NCBI RefSeq assembly: GCF_000426525.1
Contig: NZ_AUFN01000010.1
Span: forward strand, 1,116,001 to 1,180,000
Length of the DNA stretch: 64,000 bases
Source: Nocardioides alkalitolerans DSM 16699
Lineage (GTDB): Bacteria > Actinomycetota > Actinomycetes > Propionibacteriales > Nocardioidaceae
Direction: 5' to 3'
Shown here: piece after piece, positions 41,821 to 51,171 of the stretch
Position numbering within the stretch: position 1 is the stretch's first letter
Layout of the letters: every line of letters begins with the position of its first letter
Translations under genes and position numbers: made by a program
Notes under the pieces: model-generated
Told to the model about the DNA's origin: nothing
The model's input: only the letters and a program-made list of their open reading frames with translations
Databases searched by the model: none

Positions 41821-43269
41821 TCACGCGTACTGGATGAGCTTGGTCTCGAGGTACGGCGCGATCCCCTCGACGTTGCCCTCACGACCGAGGCCGGACTGCT
41901 TGAAGCCGCCGAACGGCTGCGTGACGCACATGCCCCACGAGTTCACCGAGATCTGGCCCGTGCGGACGCGCCGGGCGATCGACCTCGCGAGCTCCTCGTC
42001 GCTGGCGTAGACGGCGCCCGAGAGCCCGTACGGCGAGTCGTTGGCGATGTCGACGGCCTCGTCGATCGTGTCGAACGGGATGACGACGACGACCGGGCCG
42101 AAGATCTCCTCCTGCGCGATCCGCATCTTGTTGTCGACGTCGGCGAAGATCGTCGGCTGGACGTACCAGCCCTTGTCGAGGCCCTCGGGACGTCCGCCGC
42201 CGGTGACGAGACGGGCGCCCTCCTCCTTGCCGACGCGGATGTACTCCTCCACGCGGTCGCGCTGGCGCTCGGCGGCGAGCGGCCCGAGCACGGTGTCGTC
42301 CTCGGCGGGGTCGCCGACCTTGATGCCCTCGAACATCGGCACCATCGCGTCGAGCAACTCCTGCTGGCGGGCGCGGGGCACGACGATGCGCGTCAGCGCG
42401 GCGCAGACCTGGCCGGAGCTGATGATGCCGGCGAAGCCGAGGCTCGGCAGCACGTCGGCGATCGGGATGTCGTCGGCGATGATGCCGGCCGACTTGCCGC
42501 CGAGCTCGAGCGTGACGCGGGCGATGCGCTCGCCGCAGATGCTCATGATCTTCTTGCCTGCCGCCGTGCTGCCGGTGAAGGTGACCTTGTCGACTCCCGC
42601 GTGCTTGACGAGGTGCTCGCCGGTCTCGCGACCCGCGGGCAGCACCGAGATGACGCCCTCGGGCAGCCCGGCCGCCTCCAGCGCCTCGGCCAGCATGAGC
42701 GTGCTCATCGGGCCCTCGGGCGCCGGCTTCAGCACCACGGTGCAGCCGGCGGCCAGCGCCGGCGCGATCTTGAGCGACGCCGTGGCGACGGGGCCGTTCC
42801 ACGGGATGATCGTGGCGACCACGCCGACGGGCTCGCGCACGACGACACCGTGGCCACCGTCCTCCCACGTGCGCTCCTCCTCGAAGGAGACCCGCTCGTG
42901 CAGGGTGGAGGCGTCGTCCCACATCTTCTTCGCGTTGTCGTGGAACGCCCGGCTGACCGCGAGCGGGGCACCGATCTCCGCGGAGAACGAGGCGGCCATC
43001 TCGTCGTACCGGGCCTGGACCTCGGCCCCGACGCGCACGAGGTACTCCGCGCGCTCGGCGGCCGACATCCGCGGCCACGGGCCCTCGTCGAAGGCCTTGC
43101 GCGCGGCGGCCACCGCCTTGTCGATGTCGGCCGGCTGGGCCTCGGGCACGCTGCCGAGGTGCTCCTCCGTGCTCGGGGAGACGATGTCGATGCGGGCGTC
43201 CGAGCTGGGCTCGACCCAGGCGCCGCCGATGAACAGCTTGTCGTGCCAGACCTTCGTGGAGTCGCTCAT
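41821..43269 (-). CDS. aldehyde dehydrogenase
   Basis: A 482-residue NAD(P)-dependent aldehyde dehydrogenase. The general base Glu255 lies in TLELGGKSAG and the nucleophile Cys289 in SGQVCAAL; the PWNGP and FTGSTAAGK segments are typical. It would oxidise an aldehyde intermediate to an acid, perhaps one formed by the SDR encoded upstream. It is the last gene of the minus-strand operon that starts at 53103. The ribosome-binding site is poor at 15 bases from the ATG. Confidence 0.92.
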   Translation of the reverse strand: MSDSTKVWHDKLFIGGAWVEPSSDARIDIVSPSTEEHLGSVPEAQPADIDKAVAAARKAFDEGPWPRMSAAERAEYLVRVGAEVQARYDEMAASFSAEIGAPLAVSRAFHDNAKKMWDDASTLHERVSFEEERTWEDGGHGVVVREPVGVVATIIPWNGPVATASLKIAPALAAGCTVVLKPAPEGPMSTLMLAEALEAAGLPEGVISVLPAGRETGEHLVKHAGVDKVTFTGSTAAGKKIMSICGERIARVTLELGGKSAGIIADDIPIADVLPSLGFAGIISSGQVCAALTRIVVPRARQQELLDAMVPMFEGIKVGDPAEDDTVLGPLAAERQRDRVEEYIRVGKEEGARLVTGGGRPEGLDKGWYVQPTIFADVDNKMRIAQEEIFGPVVVVIPFDTIDEAVDIANDSPYGLSGAVYASDEELARSIARRVRTGQISVNSWGMCVTQPFGGFKQSGLGREGNVEGIAPYLETKLIQYA

Positions 43270-43334
43270 GGTGTCCGTGTCACTTCCTTGTGTCGTGGAT
43301 TCCGTTGGGACCGTTCGGGTTGGGACGGGGGCGG

Positions 43335-44156
43335 TCAGGCCCTGACGCTGTAGCCCGCGTCGACGGGCAGCGACACGCCGGTGAGGTAGCGGGCGGAGGG
43401 CGAGCAGAGCCACAGGACGGCGTCGCTGATGTCGTCGGACTGCAGGATCGCCACGGGCAGCAGGTTCGAGCTCGCCGCGGAGGCCTCGGTCTGCGCCGCG
43501 TGCTTGCGGGCCAGCGACTCGTTCTCCACCATCGGCGTCGCGACGCCGGTCGGGTGGACCGTGTTGACCCGGATCGAGTCCGGCGCGTGGTGGTTGGCGA
43601 GGTTGCGGGCGAGGCCGACGAGCGCGTGCTTGGACGCGACGTAGGCGTCGCCGGCGGCGGACCCGCCCAGGTTGCCGCGCAGACCGGCCGTCGAGCTGAC
43701 CAGCACGATCGCGCCACCCTCGCCGGCCGCCACCATCGAGGGCAGCGCTGCACGGCAGGTGTTCCACACCCCGGTGAGGTTCACGGAGATGACGTCGTGC
43801 CAGCGCTGCACGGGGTCGGGCTCGGTCGAGTCGAGCGGGGCGATGCCGGCGTTGGCCACGACGATGCCGACGGGGCCCAGCTCGGCCACCCCGGCCGCCA
43901 CGGCGGCCTCGAGGGCGGGCAGGTCGCGCACGTCGAGGACCTCGGCGTACGCGCGTCGGCCCTCCTTCTCCACGAGCCGGACGGTCTCGTCGAGGTCGGC
44001 CCGGCTCGCGAGCGGGTAGGGCACGCTCTCGATCTGGGCGCAGATGTCGACGAGGATCACGTCGGCGCCCTCGCGGGCCAGGCGGACGGCGTGGTTGCGG
44101 CCCTGGCCGCGGGCCGCCCCGGTGATGAGGGCGACCTTGCCGGTGAACTGGTCCAT
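43335..44156 (-). CDS. mycofactocin-coupled SDR family oxidoreductase
   Basis: A 273-residue SDR with TGAARGQGRNHAVRLAREGAD and, after the second strand (ILVDIC), an insertion of about 25 residues before the next helix. This insertion and the GQGR cofactor loop are characteristic of the mycofactocin-coupled (carveol dehydrogenase-like) SDR family, whose nicotinamide stays bound and is re-oxidised by mycofactocin. NAG and YVASK motifs follow. GGAGG lies 7 bases before the ATG. The substrate is probably an alcohol whose aldehyde or ketone feeds the aldehyde dehydrogenase genes beside it. Confidence 0.85.
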   Translation of the reverse strand: MDQFTGKVALITGAARGQGRNHAVRLAREGADVILVDICAQIESVPYPLASRADLDETVRLVEKEGRRAYAEVLDVRDLPALEAAVAAGVAELGPVGIVVANAGIAPLDSTEPDPVQRWHDVISVNLTGVWNTCRAALPSMVAAGEGGAIVLVSSTAGLRGNLGGSAAGDAYVASKHALVGLARNLANHHAPDSIRVNTVHPTGVATPMVENESLARKHAAQTEASAASSNLLPVAILQSDDISDAVLWLCSPSARYLTGVSLPVDAGYSVRA

Positions 44157-44242
44157 GGAGGAACCTCCCGAGTTGGTGGTGCGGGTGCTGCGGAGGTGGT
44201 GCGGGCGCGGACCGGCCCGGAGGACCGGCCCGCGCGACGGCG

Positions 44243-45451
44243 TCAGCCCTGGCGGGCCACGCCGGAGTCGACCAGGCGGGCGACCCCTGCGGCGTCGAGA
44301 CCGAGCACGTCGGTCAGCACCTCGGTGGTGTGCTCGCCGATGGCGGGCACCCCGTCGTACGTCGGGCCGTCGTAGGAGCCCAGGTGGAGCACCGGGCCCG
44401 GGGTGAGCACCCGACCCAGCGCCGTGCTGCCGGTGAGCTCGACGAGCGTGCGGTCGAGGAAGTGCGGGTCCTCGACGATGTCGCTCGCGTCGTTGACCTG
44501 CGAGCAGACCACCTCGAACTTGTCGAGGTCGGCGAGGATCTCGGCGCGCGGCCTCTCCCCCACCCAGGCCTTCACGATCTCCTGCAGCTCGTCGTTGTGC
44601 TGCATGCGCACCTCGTTGGTGGCGTAGCGCGGGTCGTCGATCATCTCGGCGCGGCCCATCGCGGCGAAGAGCCGCTTGGCGATGCCCTGGTTGGAGGCCG
44701 CGATCGAGAGCCACTTGCCGTCGGCCGCCTGGTAGACGCCGCGCGGCGACGCGGAGCCGGTGCCGTTGCCGACCCGGCCCTGCACGAAGCCCGTGCCGGT
44801 GTAGTTGATGATCATGTCGCCGATGATGAACATCAGCGGCTCGTAGAGCGCGATGTCGACGTGGTCGCCCTGACCCGTGCGGGCCTTGCGGTAGAGCGCC
44901 ATGGCCGTGCCCATCGCCGCGGAGATCCCGGCGATCGAGTCGGCGAAGCCGAAGGGCGGCGACGTCGGCGGCATCTCGGGCCAGCCGTTGATGTAGGCGA
45001 ACCCGCTGCCCGTCTCCGCGACCGTGCCGAAGCCCGGCTTCTTCGAGCTCGGCCCCGTCTGGCCGAAGCCGCTGACGCTGGTGAGCACGAGGCCCGGGTT
45101 CTCGGCGGCGAGCGCGTCGTACCCGATGCCCCACTCGGCCATCCGCCCCGGGCGGAACGACTCGATGACGACGTCGAACTTGCCGGCCAGCTGCCGCACG
45201 ACGTCGCGGCCCTCCGTCGAGCGCAGGTCGAGCGCGACCGAGCGCTTCCCGGAGTTGATGCGCGCGAAGCCCATCGACTGGCCGTTCTTCATCGGCGTCC
45301 ACTGGCGGGCGTAGTCGCCCGACGTCGGGTCCTCGACCTTGACGACCTCGGCCCCGAAGTCGCGGAGCATGCGCCCGCAGGTGGGGGCGGCGTACATGGA
45401 GCCGAGCTCCAGCACCCGCACGCCCGCGAGCGGTCCCTCGGTGCGCGTCAT
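44243..45451 (-). CDS. CaiB/BaiF family CoA-transferase
   Basis: A 402-residue family III CoA-transferase with PLAGVRVLELGSMYAAPTCGRMLRDFGAEVVKVEDP and FGQTGP. The position that is often the catalytic Asp (GFD) reads GFGTVAETGSGFA, a form common in uncharacterised members. The set CaiB, MaoC hydratase and CitE lyase in one operon matches the gene content of itaconate/mesaconate-type dicarboxylate pathways, in which the transferase makes the CoA ester. It starts one base from the stop of the next aldehyde dehydrogenase gene. Confidence 0.88.
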   Translation of the reverse strand: MTRTEGPLAGVRVLELGSMYAAPTCGRMLRDFGAEVVKVEDPTSGDYARQWTPMKNGQSMGFARINSGKRSVALDLRSTEGRDVVRQLAGKFDVVIESFRPGRMAEWGIGYDALAAENPGLVLTSVSGFGQTGPSSKKPGFGTVAETGSGFAYINGWPEMPPTSPPFGFADSIAGISAAMGTAMALYRKARTGQGDHVDIALYEPLMFIIGDMIINYTGTGFVQGRVGNGTGSASPRGVYQAADGKWLSIAASNQGIAKRLFAAMGRAEMIDDPRYATNEVRMQHNDELQEIVKAWVGERPRAEILADLDKFEVVCSQVNDASDIVEDPHFLDRTLVELTGSTALGRVLTPGPVLHLGSYDGPTYDGVPAIGEHTTEVLTDVLGLDAAGVARLVDSGVARQG

Positions 45452-45452
45452 C

Positions 45453-46931
45453 TCAGAGCCTCCACTGGATGTGCTTGACCTCGAGGTACTCCTTCATGCC
45501 CCACTCACCGAGCTCGCGCCCGATGCCGGAGCGGCCGTAGCCACCGAAGGGGGCGTCGGGGCGCATGGCGCCGCCGCCGTTGATCCACACCGTGCCGGCG
45601 CGGACCTGCTCGGCGATGCGGCGGGCCTCGACGAGGTCGTCGCACCAGACGTTGGCGGCCAGCCCGTACGCCGTGTCGTTGGCGAGGCGGATGGCCTCCT
45701 CGGTGTCCTTGAACGGCACGATCACCGCGACGGGACCGAAGATCTCCTCCTGGACGGCGCGGGCCGAGTGCGGCAGGTCGCCCAGCAGCACCGGGTTCAC
45801 GAACCAGCCCTTCTCGGGCAGCGGCGTCGTCACCTCGAGCAGCTTGGTGCCGCCCTCGGCGACGGAGCCGTCGATGAAGCCCTGGACGCGGGCCTGGTGG
45901 TCGGCACGGATCATCGGGCCGACGTTGGTCGCGCGGTCCCACGGGTCCCCGACGACCATCTGGTCGAAGGCGGAGGCACCGGCCTCGAGGAACTCGTCGT
46001 ACTGGTCCTGGTGCACCAGCAGGCGGGCGAGCGCCGCGCAGCCCTGGCCGCCGTTGCGCGCCCAGCGCAGGTGCATCTCGACGGCGATCTTCTTCACGTC
46101 GACGTCGGCCGTCACGATGCTGGGCGACTTGCCGCCGAGCTCCAGCGTCACGCCCGCGAGGTTGTCGGCCGCCTGGGCCATGATCTTCGCGCCGACGCCG
46201 TCGGAGCCGGTGAAGGAGACGCGGTCGACGTCGCGGTGCGACGACAGCCGCACGCCGACCTCGGTGCCGCCGACGATGACGTTCATGACGCCCGCCGGCA
46301 GGCCGGCCTCCTGGATGAGCTCGCCGAGCAGCAGCGTGGTGAGCGGGGTGCGCGGCGACGGGAAGAGCACGACCGTGCAGCCGGCCGCCAGGGCCGCGCC
46401 GAACTTGAAGATCGCGAGGTTCAGCGGGTAGTTGTAGCCGGTGATCGCGGCGACCACGCCCACCGGCTGGTGCACGACGTCGCTCTCCGTCGGGTGCGGC
46501 TTGTCGTAGCCCCCGAGGTGCACGGTGCGGTCGACCTTCGCGGCCTCCGCGGCCCAGCGCAGGTGCTCGTCGACGGCCATCTTGACCTGGAGGTACTCGG
46601 CCAGCGAGACGGGCGTGCCGACCTCGTTGACGATCGAGGGCAGCAGCCGGTCGGCCGCCGCCTCCAGCACGTCGGCGAAGCGGTGGAGGTGGCGCGAGCG
46701 CTCCTCGCCCGACAGCGCCGCCCAGGCCGGGAAGGCCTTGCGGGCCGCGGCGACGGCGTCGTCGACCTGGGCCGGGGTGGCCCCGCCGACGGTGGCGATG
46801 ACCTGCTCGGTGGCCGGGTTGTAGACGTCCCAGCGCTCCCCCTCCGGCTCGACCATGCGGTCGCCGATGAGGAGCGTGCGGGTGTCGGGCACCCAGTCCT
46901 GCGAGTACGTCGACTCGGTGGTGGCGGTCAT
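45453..46931 (-). CDS. aldehyde dehydrogenase
   Basis: A 492-residue aldehyde dehydrogenase with Glu264 in TLELGGKSPS and Cys298 in NGGQGCAAL, plus FTGSDGVGAK. It differs enough from the 41821-43269 enzyme to suggest a different substrate. Start ATG 46931 overlaps the MaoC stop by one base (TGATG). It stands between the CoA-transferase and the hydratase genes of the dicarboxylate-like module. Confidence 0.92.
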   Translation of the reverse strand: MTATTESTYSQDWVPDTRTLLIGDRMVEPEGERWDVYNPATEQVIATVGGATPAQVDDAVAAARKAFPAWAALSGEERSRHLHRFADVLEAAADRLLPSIVNEVGTPVSLAEYLQVKMAVDEHLRWAAEAAKVDRTVHLGGYDKPHPTESDVVHQPVGVVAAITGYNYPLNLAIFKFGAALAAGCTVVLFPSPRTPLTTLLLGELIQEAGLPAGVMNVIVGGTEVGVRLSSHRDVDRVSFTGSDGVGAKIMAQAADNLAGVTLELGGKSPSIVTADVDVKKIAVEMHLRWARNGGQGCAALARLLVHQDQYDEFLEAGASAFDQMVVGDPWDRATNVGPMIRADHQARVQGFIDGSVAEGGTKLLEVTTPLPEKGWFVNPVLLGDLPHSARAVQEEIFGPVAVIVPFKDTEEAIRLANDTAYGLAANVWCDDLVEARRIAEQVRAGTVWINGGGAMRPDAPFGGYGRSGIGRELGEWGMKEYLEVKHIQWRL

Positions 46932-47410
46932 CAGGCTGCTCCCTCGTTGCTGTCGGCCGGGCGTCGGGCCATGAGGCCCACCCGGGTCATCTCCACGACG
47001 ACCTCGTCGCGCTGGTTGAGCCCGAGGTGCTCGAACCAGACGATCCCGGAGTCGTCACGGGTCTTGGACTCGCGCTTGTCGACGATGGTCGTCTCGGCGC
47101 GCAGGGTGTCCCCGTGGAAGACGGGGTGGGGGAACTTGATCTTGTCGTAGCCCAGGTTCCCCAGGGTCGTGCCCATCGTCAGCTCGGGCACGTGGAAGGC
47201 ACCGATGAGCGCGACCGTGAACAGCGAGTTGAGCACCCGCTGGCCGTGGATCGTGCCCTTGCAGTACTCCTCGTCGAGGTGGATCGGCGCGAGGTTCATC
47301 GTCAGGGACGTGAACATGACGTTGTCCATCTCGGTGATCGTGCGGCGCAGCGCGTGCTTGTAGTGCGCGCCCACCTCGAACTCCTCGAACCACAGTCCCC
47401 GCATCGTCAT
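46931..47410 (-). CDS. MaoC-like hydratase
   Basis: A 159-residue single hot-dog protein of the MaoC/R-hydratase group. The catalytic loop is seen as NLAPIHLDEEYCKGTIHGQRV, containing the Asp/His region of (R)-specific hydratases. Length and the opening LWFEEFEVGAHYKHALRRTIT resemble mesaconyl-, itaconyl- or methylfumaryl-CoA hydratases. It overlaps the CitE stop by four bases, supporting the idea that its product is cleaved by that lyase. Confidence 0.86.
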   Translation of the reverse strand: MTMRGLWFEEFEVGAHYKHALRRTITEMDNVMFTSLTMNLAPIHLDEEYCKGTIHGQRVLNSLFTVALIGAFHVPELTMGTTLGNLGYDKIKFPHPVFHGDTLRAETTIVDKRESKTRDDSGIVWFEHLGLNQRDEVVVEMTRVGLMARRPADSNEGAA

Positions 47411-48327
47411 GCCCGATCTCCTGTTGCCTCGTGTGCCTGGTCGGAGCGTGCTCCGGTGAAGCGGGCGGCCCGGTCGAGCCACTCCACTGCCTTGTCGTAG
47501 TGGGCCTTGTCGATGTGGAGGCCCCGGTAGCGCAGCGCGCCCTTGCCCTCGGCGGCCGCCGCCTCGTACGCCGCGACCATGCCCTCGTAGAAGGCGATGT
47601 CGTCGGCGGACGGCGTGAACGTCTCGTTGACGATCTCCACGTGCTTGGGGTGGATCGCGATCATGCCGCGGAAGCCCAGCTGCCGGCCGCGCAGCGCGAA
47701 CTGGGCGAGGCCCTCGAGGTTCTCGAGGTCCTCCCACAGCCCGGTGATGGCGTGGATGCCGGCCTCGCGGCAGGCAAGCAGCACGCGGCTGCGCAGGTAG
47801 AGGGTCTCGAGACCCTCCGGCGTCCACTCGTAGCCGACCGCGCGGGCGATGTCGGCGTGCTCCGCGCTCGGGCCGATCATCGCGCCGACGCGGGGCGAGG
47901 CGAGGGCCACCTCGCGGCAGTTCTGGATCGCCTGCACGGTCTCGACCGGCACGATGTACTCCAGACCCGTGACGCCGTTGCGCGACTCGAAGTGGTCGAG
48001 CAGCGCGTCGTACTGCAGCACGTCGGTGGCCTTCTCGATCTTCGGCGCGAAGACGCCGTCGAGACCGGGTACGACGACCGCCTCGAGGTCGGCGCCCGTC
48101 AGCCGGGTCGCGAGCGGGTTGACCCGCACGAGCAGCCCGACGTCCGGGTTCGTCGCCCGGATGCGGGTGATCGACTCCGAGACCACGGCGCGGGCGGCGA
48201 CCTTCTCGTCGGCGGGCACCGAGTCCTCGAGGTCGAGCACGACGCAGTCGGCGCCCGACGCGACGGCCTTGTCCGCCCAGGCCGGCCGGTGGCCCGGGAC
48301 GAACAGGATGGAACGGTAGGGCTTCAT
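47407..48327 (-). CDS. HpcH/HpaI aldolase family CoA-ester lyase (CitE-like)
   Basis: A 306-residue CitE-type lyase: YRSILFVPGHRPAWADKA at the N-terminus, VVLDLEDSVP, VRVNPL and VPVETVQAI, which carries the Mg-binding Glu. The usual GxxDL metal motif is altered to IGPSAEHADIARAVG. Family members cleave citramalyl-CoA to acetyl-CoA and pyruvate, or malyl-type CoA esters to glyoxylate. Together with MaoC and CaiB it forms a likely three-step dicarboxylate module. It is co-transcribed with the acyl-CoA dehydrogenase 14 bases upstream. Confidence 0.88.
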   Translation of the reverse strand: MKPYRSILFVPGHRPAWADKAVASGADCVVLDLEDSVPADEKVAARAVVSESITRIRATNPDVGLLVRVNPLATRLTGADLEAVVVPGLDGVFAPKIEKATDVLQYDALLDHFESRNGVTGLEYIVPVETVQAIQNCREVALASPRVGAMIGPSAEHADIARAVGYEWTPEGLETLYLRSRVLLACREAGIHAITGLWEDLENLEGLAQFALRGRQLGFRGMIAIHPKHVEIVNETFTPSADDIAFYEGMVAAYEAAAAEGKGALRYRGLHIDKAHYDKAVEWLDRAARFTGARSDQAHEATGDRA

Positions 48328-48341
48328 CGCTCGCGTGCCTC

Positions 48342-49508
48342 TCAGTAGCTGCGCGGGAGGCCGAGGACGTGCTCGGCCACGTAGTTGAGCACCATCTCCT
48401 GGCTGATCGGCGCGATCCGCATGAGGCGTGCCTCCCGGAAGTAGCGCTCGACGTGGTACTCCTTGCTGTAGCCCATGCCCCCGTGCACCTGCAGGGCGAC
48501 GTCGGCCGAGTAGTAGCCGGCCTCGGCGCACAGCCACTTGGCGTAGTTGGCCTCGGCACCGCACGGCAGCTGCTGGTCCACCATCCACGCGGCCTTCTGC
48601 AGCACGGCGTCGGCGGCCTCGATGCGGATCTTCGCCTCGGCCAGCTGGAACGACAGGCCCTGGTTCTGGCCGATCGGGCGGCCGAAGACGACGCGCTCCT
48701 TGGCGTAGCGCGCGCCGCGGCGCAGCGCGGCCTCGCCGATGCCCAGCATGGCGTTGGCGGCGATGACCCGCTCGGCGTTGAGGCCGGTGAGGATCACCTT
48801 GAAGCCCTTGCCGACCTCGCCCACGACGTCCTCGTCGGCGACGAAGAGGTCGTCGATGAAGAGCTCGTTGCTGTCGACGGAGTTGCGGCCCATCTTGGGG
48901 ATGCGGCGGATCGTGACCTTGGAGCGGTCCATCTCGGCGAAGAACACCGTGAGGCCGTCGGTCTTCTTGACGCAGTCCTCCTTCGGCGTCGTCCGGGCGA
49001 GCAGGATCATGCGCTCGGCCTGGTTCGCGTTGGAGATCCACACCTTCTTGCCCGACACGAGCCAGCCGCCGTCCACCTTCCGCGCGAAGGTGCGGAGGTT
49101 GGTGGTGTCGGTGCCCGAGTCGGGCTCGGTCACGGCGAACGAGATCTGCAGGTCGCCCTGCGGCACGCGCGGCAGGAAGCGCTTCTTCAGGTCCTCGCTG
49201 GCGTGGTGGACGATCGACTCGAAGCCGAAGATGCCGATGTGCACCGACGAGCAGCCGCCCATGCCGGCGCCGGAGGCCGCGATCTCGCGCTCCACGATGG
49301 CGGCCTCGGTGACGCCGAGCCCACCCCCGCCGTACTCCTCGGGGATCGTCAGGCCGAGCCAGCCACCCTCGGCGACGGCGTTGTAGAAGTCCCACGGGAA
49401 CTCGTGCTTCTCGTCCCGCTCCGCCCAGTACTCGTCGGGGAACTTCTCGCAGATCGAGCGGACCGCCTTGCGGATGTCCTCGTGGACGGGATCGGTGGTG
49501 TAGTCCAT
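48342..49508 (-). CDS. acyl-CoA dehydrogenase
   Basis: A 388-residue acyl-CoA dehydrogenase with FAVTEPDSGTDTTNL and VSGKKVWISNA. The C-terminal region reads RLMRIAPISQEMVLNYVA and ends LGLPRSY; the YEG Glu is missing and Glu in LNAERVIAA of helix G is the probable base. It is paralogous in layout to the 29226-30380 enzyme. GAGGAGA sits 6 bases before the ATG. It likely feeds an enoyl-CoA to the MaoC hydratase. Confidence 0.92.
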   Translation of the reverse strand: MDYTTDPVHEDIRKAVRSICEKFPDEYWAERDEKHEFPWDFYNAVAEGGWLGLTIPEEYGGGGLGVTEAAIVEREIAASGAGMGGCSSVHIGIFGFESIVHHASEDLKKRFLPRVPQGDLQISFAVTEPDSGTDTTNLRTFARKVDGGWLVSGKKVWISNANQAERMILLARTTPKEDCVKKTDGLTVFFAEMDRSKVTIRRIPKMGRNSVDSNELFIDDLFVADEDVVGEVGKGFKVILTGLNAERVIAANAMLGIGEAALRRGARYAKERVVFGRPIGQNQGLSFQLAEAKIRIEAADAVLQKAAWMVDQQLPCGAEANYAKWLCAEAGYYSADVALQVHGGMGYSKEYHVERYFREARLMRIAPISQEMVLNYVAEHVLGLPRSY

Positions 49509-49525
49509 GTGGGTCTCCTCGCCGC

Positions 49526-51169
49526 TCAGCCGGCGGTGCTGTCGTAGGTGTCCGGAGTGATGCCGTCCTGGCGCAGGGCTGCCTTGCGCACCTTCTCCGA
49601 CGGGGTCTTCGGGAGGGCGTCGACGACGCGCACGTAGCGCGGGATCGCGAACCCGGGGATCTTGCCCTTGCACCACGCGAGGATCTCGGCGGCCTCGACG
49701 GGCTCGGAGGCGACGACCACGGCCAGCACCTCGTCCTCGCCGGCCTCCTGGTCGGCGGGCACGCCGATCACGGCGCACTCGACGACGGCCGGGTGGCCCA
49801 GCACCGCCTGCTCGACCTCGTAGGAGCTGATGTTCTCGCCCCGGCGGCGCAGGGCGTCCTTGTAGCGGTCGATGAAGTAGTACCAGCCGTTCTCGTCGCG
49901 CTTGAGCGCGTCACCGGTGTGGAACCACAGGTTGCGCCACGCCTCGAGCGTCTTCTCCGGCATGTTGTAGTAGCCGTTGCTGCAGGTCCACGGCTGCACG
50001 GGGCGCACGACGAGCTCCCCGACCTCGCCGACCGCGACCTCGCGGTCGGTCTCGGGGTCGACGAGACGGATGTCGAACCACTCCTTGTTCTGCAGCCCGG
50101 CCGCGCCCGCGGGGCGCTCGACGCCGTACGGCGACATGATCGGCGCGCAGGTCTCCGTGAGGCCGAACGCGTCGACGAGGGCCTCGATGCCGTAGCGCTC
50201 CTTGAAGGCGTCGGCGATCGTGCTGGCGGTGGGGGCCGCGTAGACGGCCCGGAGAACGTTGTCGGTGTCGTTCTCGCGCGGCGCCTGCTTCCAGGCGAAG
50301 TCCATCATCACGCCGACGAGGTTGGTCACCGTGACACCGGAGTCGCGCACGTGGTCGATCCAGCGGCTCGCGCTGAACTTCGACCGCACGACGGCCCGAC
50401 CGCCCGCCACGATGACCGGGTAGACGGCCATGAACGTGGCGTTGCCGTGGAACAGCGGCGTGGTGGTGAGGTAGGTGTCAGCGGGCGTGAGCCGGGTGAG
50501 GCTCACGACGATCTGCGCGAAGAAGTAGAGCTGCGAGTGCGGCATCGCGACGCCCTTGGAGGGGCCGGTGGTGCCGGACGTGTAGAAGATCGCGCCCAGG
50601 TCCTGCGGGCGGGCCTTCGGCAGCACCGTCTTGGGGGTGGCCTCGAGCTCCTCCCACGGGGCGGCCTGCCAGCCGTTGTCGCGCAGCAGGTCGAGGACCT
50701 TGTCGAGGATGCCCGCGCCGGTGTCGATGACCCAGAACTTCTCGATGCCGCGTGCGTGCTCGGCGACGCCGACCCAGCGCTCGGCGAGCACGTCGTCGAC
50801 GACCGCGAACCGGGCCTGCGCGACCTCGAGCTGGTGGCGGAGGAACTCGCCCTCGTAGTTCGTGTTGATCGGCACCTCGACGAGCGCGCCGAGGGCGGTG
50901 CCCCACCAGGTGCGCACGAAGCGCGACGAGTTGCCGGCCATGAGCACGACGCGGTCGCCCTGCCGGGCACCGGCGGCGTGGAAGCCGCTCGCGACGTGCT
51001 CGCAGGCGTCGACCGCCTCGGCGTACGTCCAGGTGGCGTCCTCCTCGGGGGTGTCGAGGCAGACGGCGTCGGGGCGCTCCGCGGCGTGGTGGCGCAGGAC
51101 GTGGTCGAGGGTCCAGGTCTCCGGGTCGGAGAACGTCGGGACGAGGTCCTCGTAGTACTGGATCGCCAT
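49526..51169 (-). CDS. AMP-forming acyl-CoA synthetase (CaiC/FadD17-like)
   Basis: A 547-residue acid:CoA ligase with AIFYTSGTTGPSKGVAMPHSQ, TTPLFHGNATFMAVYPV, DAFGLTETCAPI, LWFHTGDALKRDENGWYYFIDR and RRRGENISSYEVE; the latter group is typical of carnitine/crotonobetaine-CoA-ligase-like enzymes. The catalytic Lys lies in TPSEKVRKAAL. ATG 51169 is chosen because AGG lies 7 bases upstream; GTG 51175 would give a GTGA overlap with the LLM gene. It activates the acid entering this operon's pathway. Confidence 0.89.
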   Translation of the reverse strand: MAIQYYEDLVPTFSDPETWTLDHVLRHHAAERPDAVCLDTPEEDATWTYAEAVDACEHVASGFHAAGARQGDRVVLMAGNSSRFVRTWWGTALGALVEVPINTNYEGEFLRHQLEVAQARFAVVDDVLAERWVGVAEHARGIEKFWVIDTGAGILDKVLDLLRDNGWQAAPWEELEATPKTVLPKARPQDLGAIFYTSGTTGPSKGVAMPHSQLYFFAQIVVSLTRLTPADTYLTTTPLFHGNATFMAVYPVIVAGGRAVVRSKFSASRWIDHVRDSGVTVTNLVGVMMDFAWKQAPRENDTDNVLRAVYAAPTASTIADAFKERYGIEALVDAFGLTETCAPIMSPYGVERPAGAAGLQNKEWFDIRLVDPETDREVAVGEVGELVVRPVQPWTCSNGYYNMPEKTLEAWRNLWFHTGDALKRDENGWYYFIDRYKDALRRRGENISSYEVEQAVLGHPAVVECAVIGVPADQEAGEDEVLAVVVASEPVEAAEILAWCKGKIPGFAIPRYVRVVDALPKTPSEKVRKAALRQDGITPDTYDSTAG

Positions 51170-51171
51170 GC

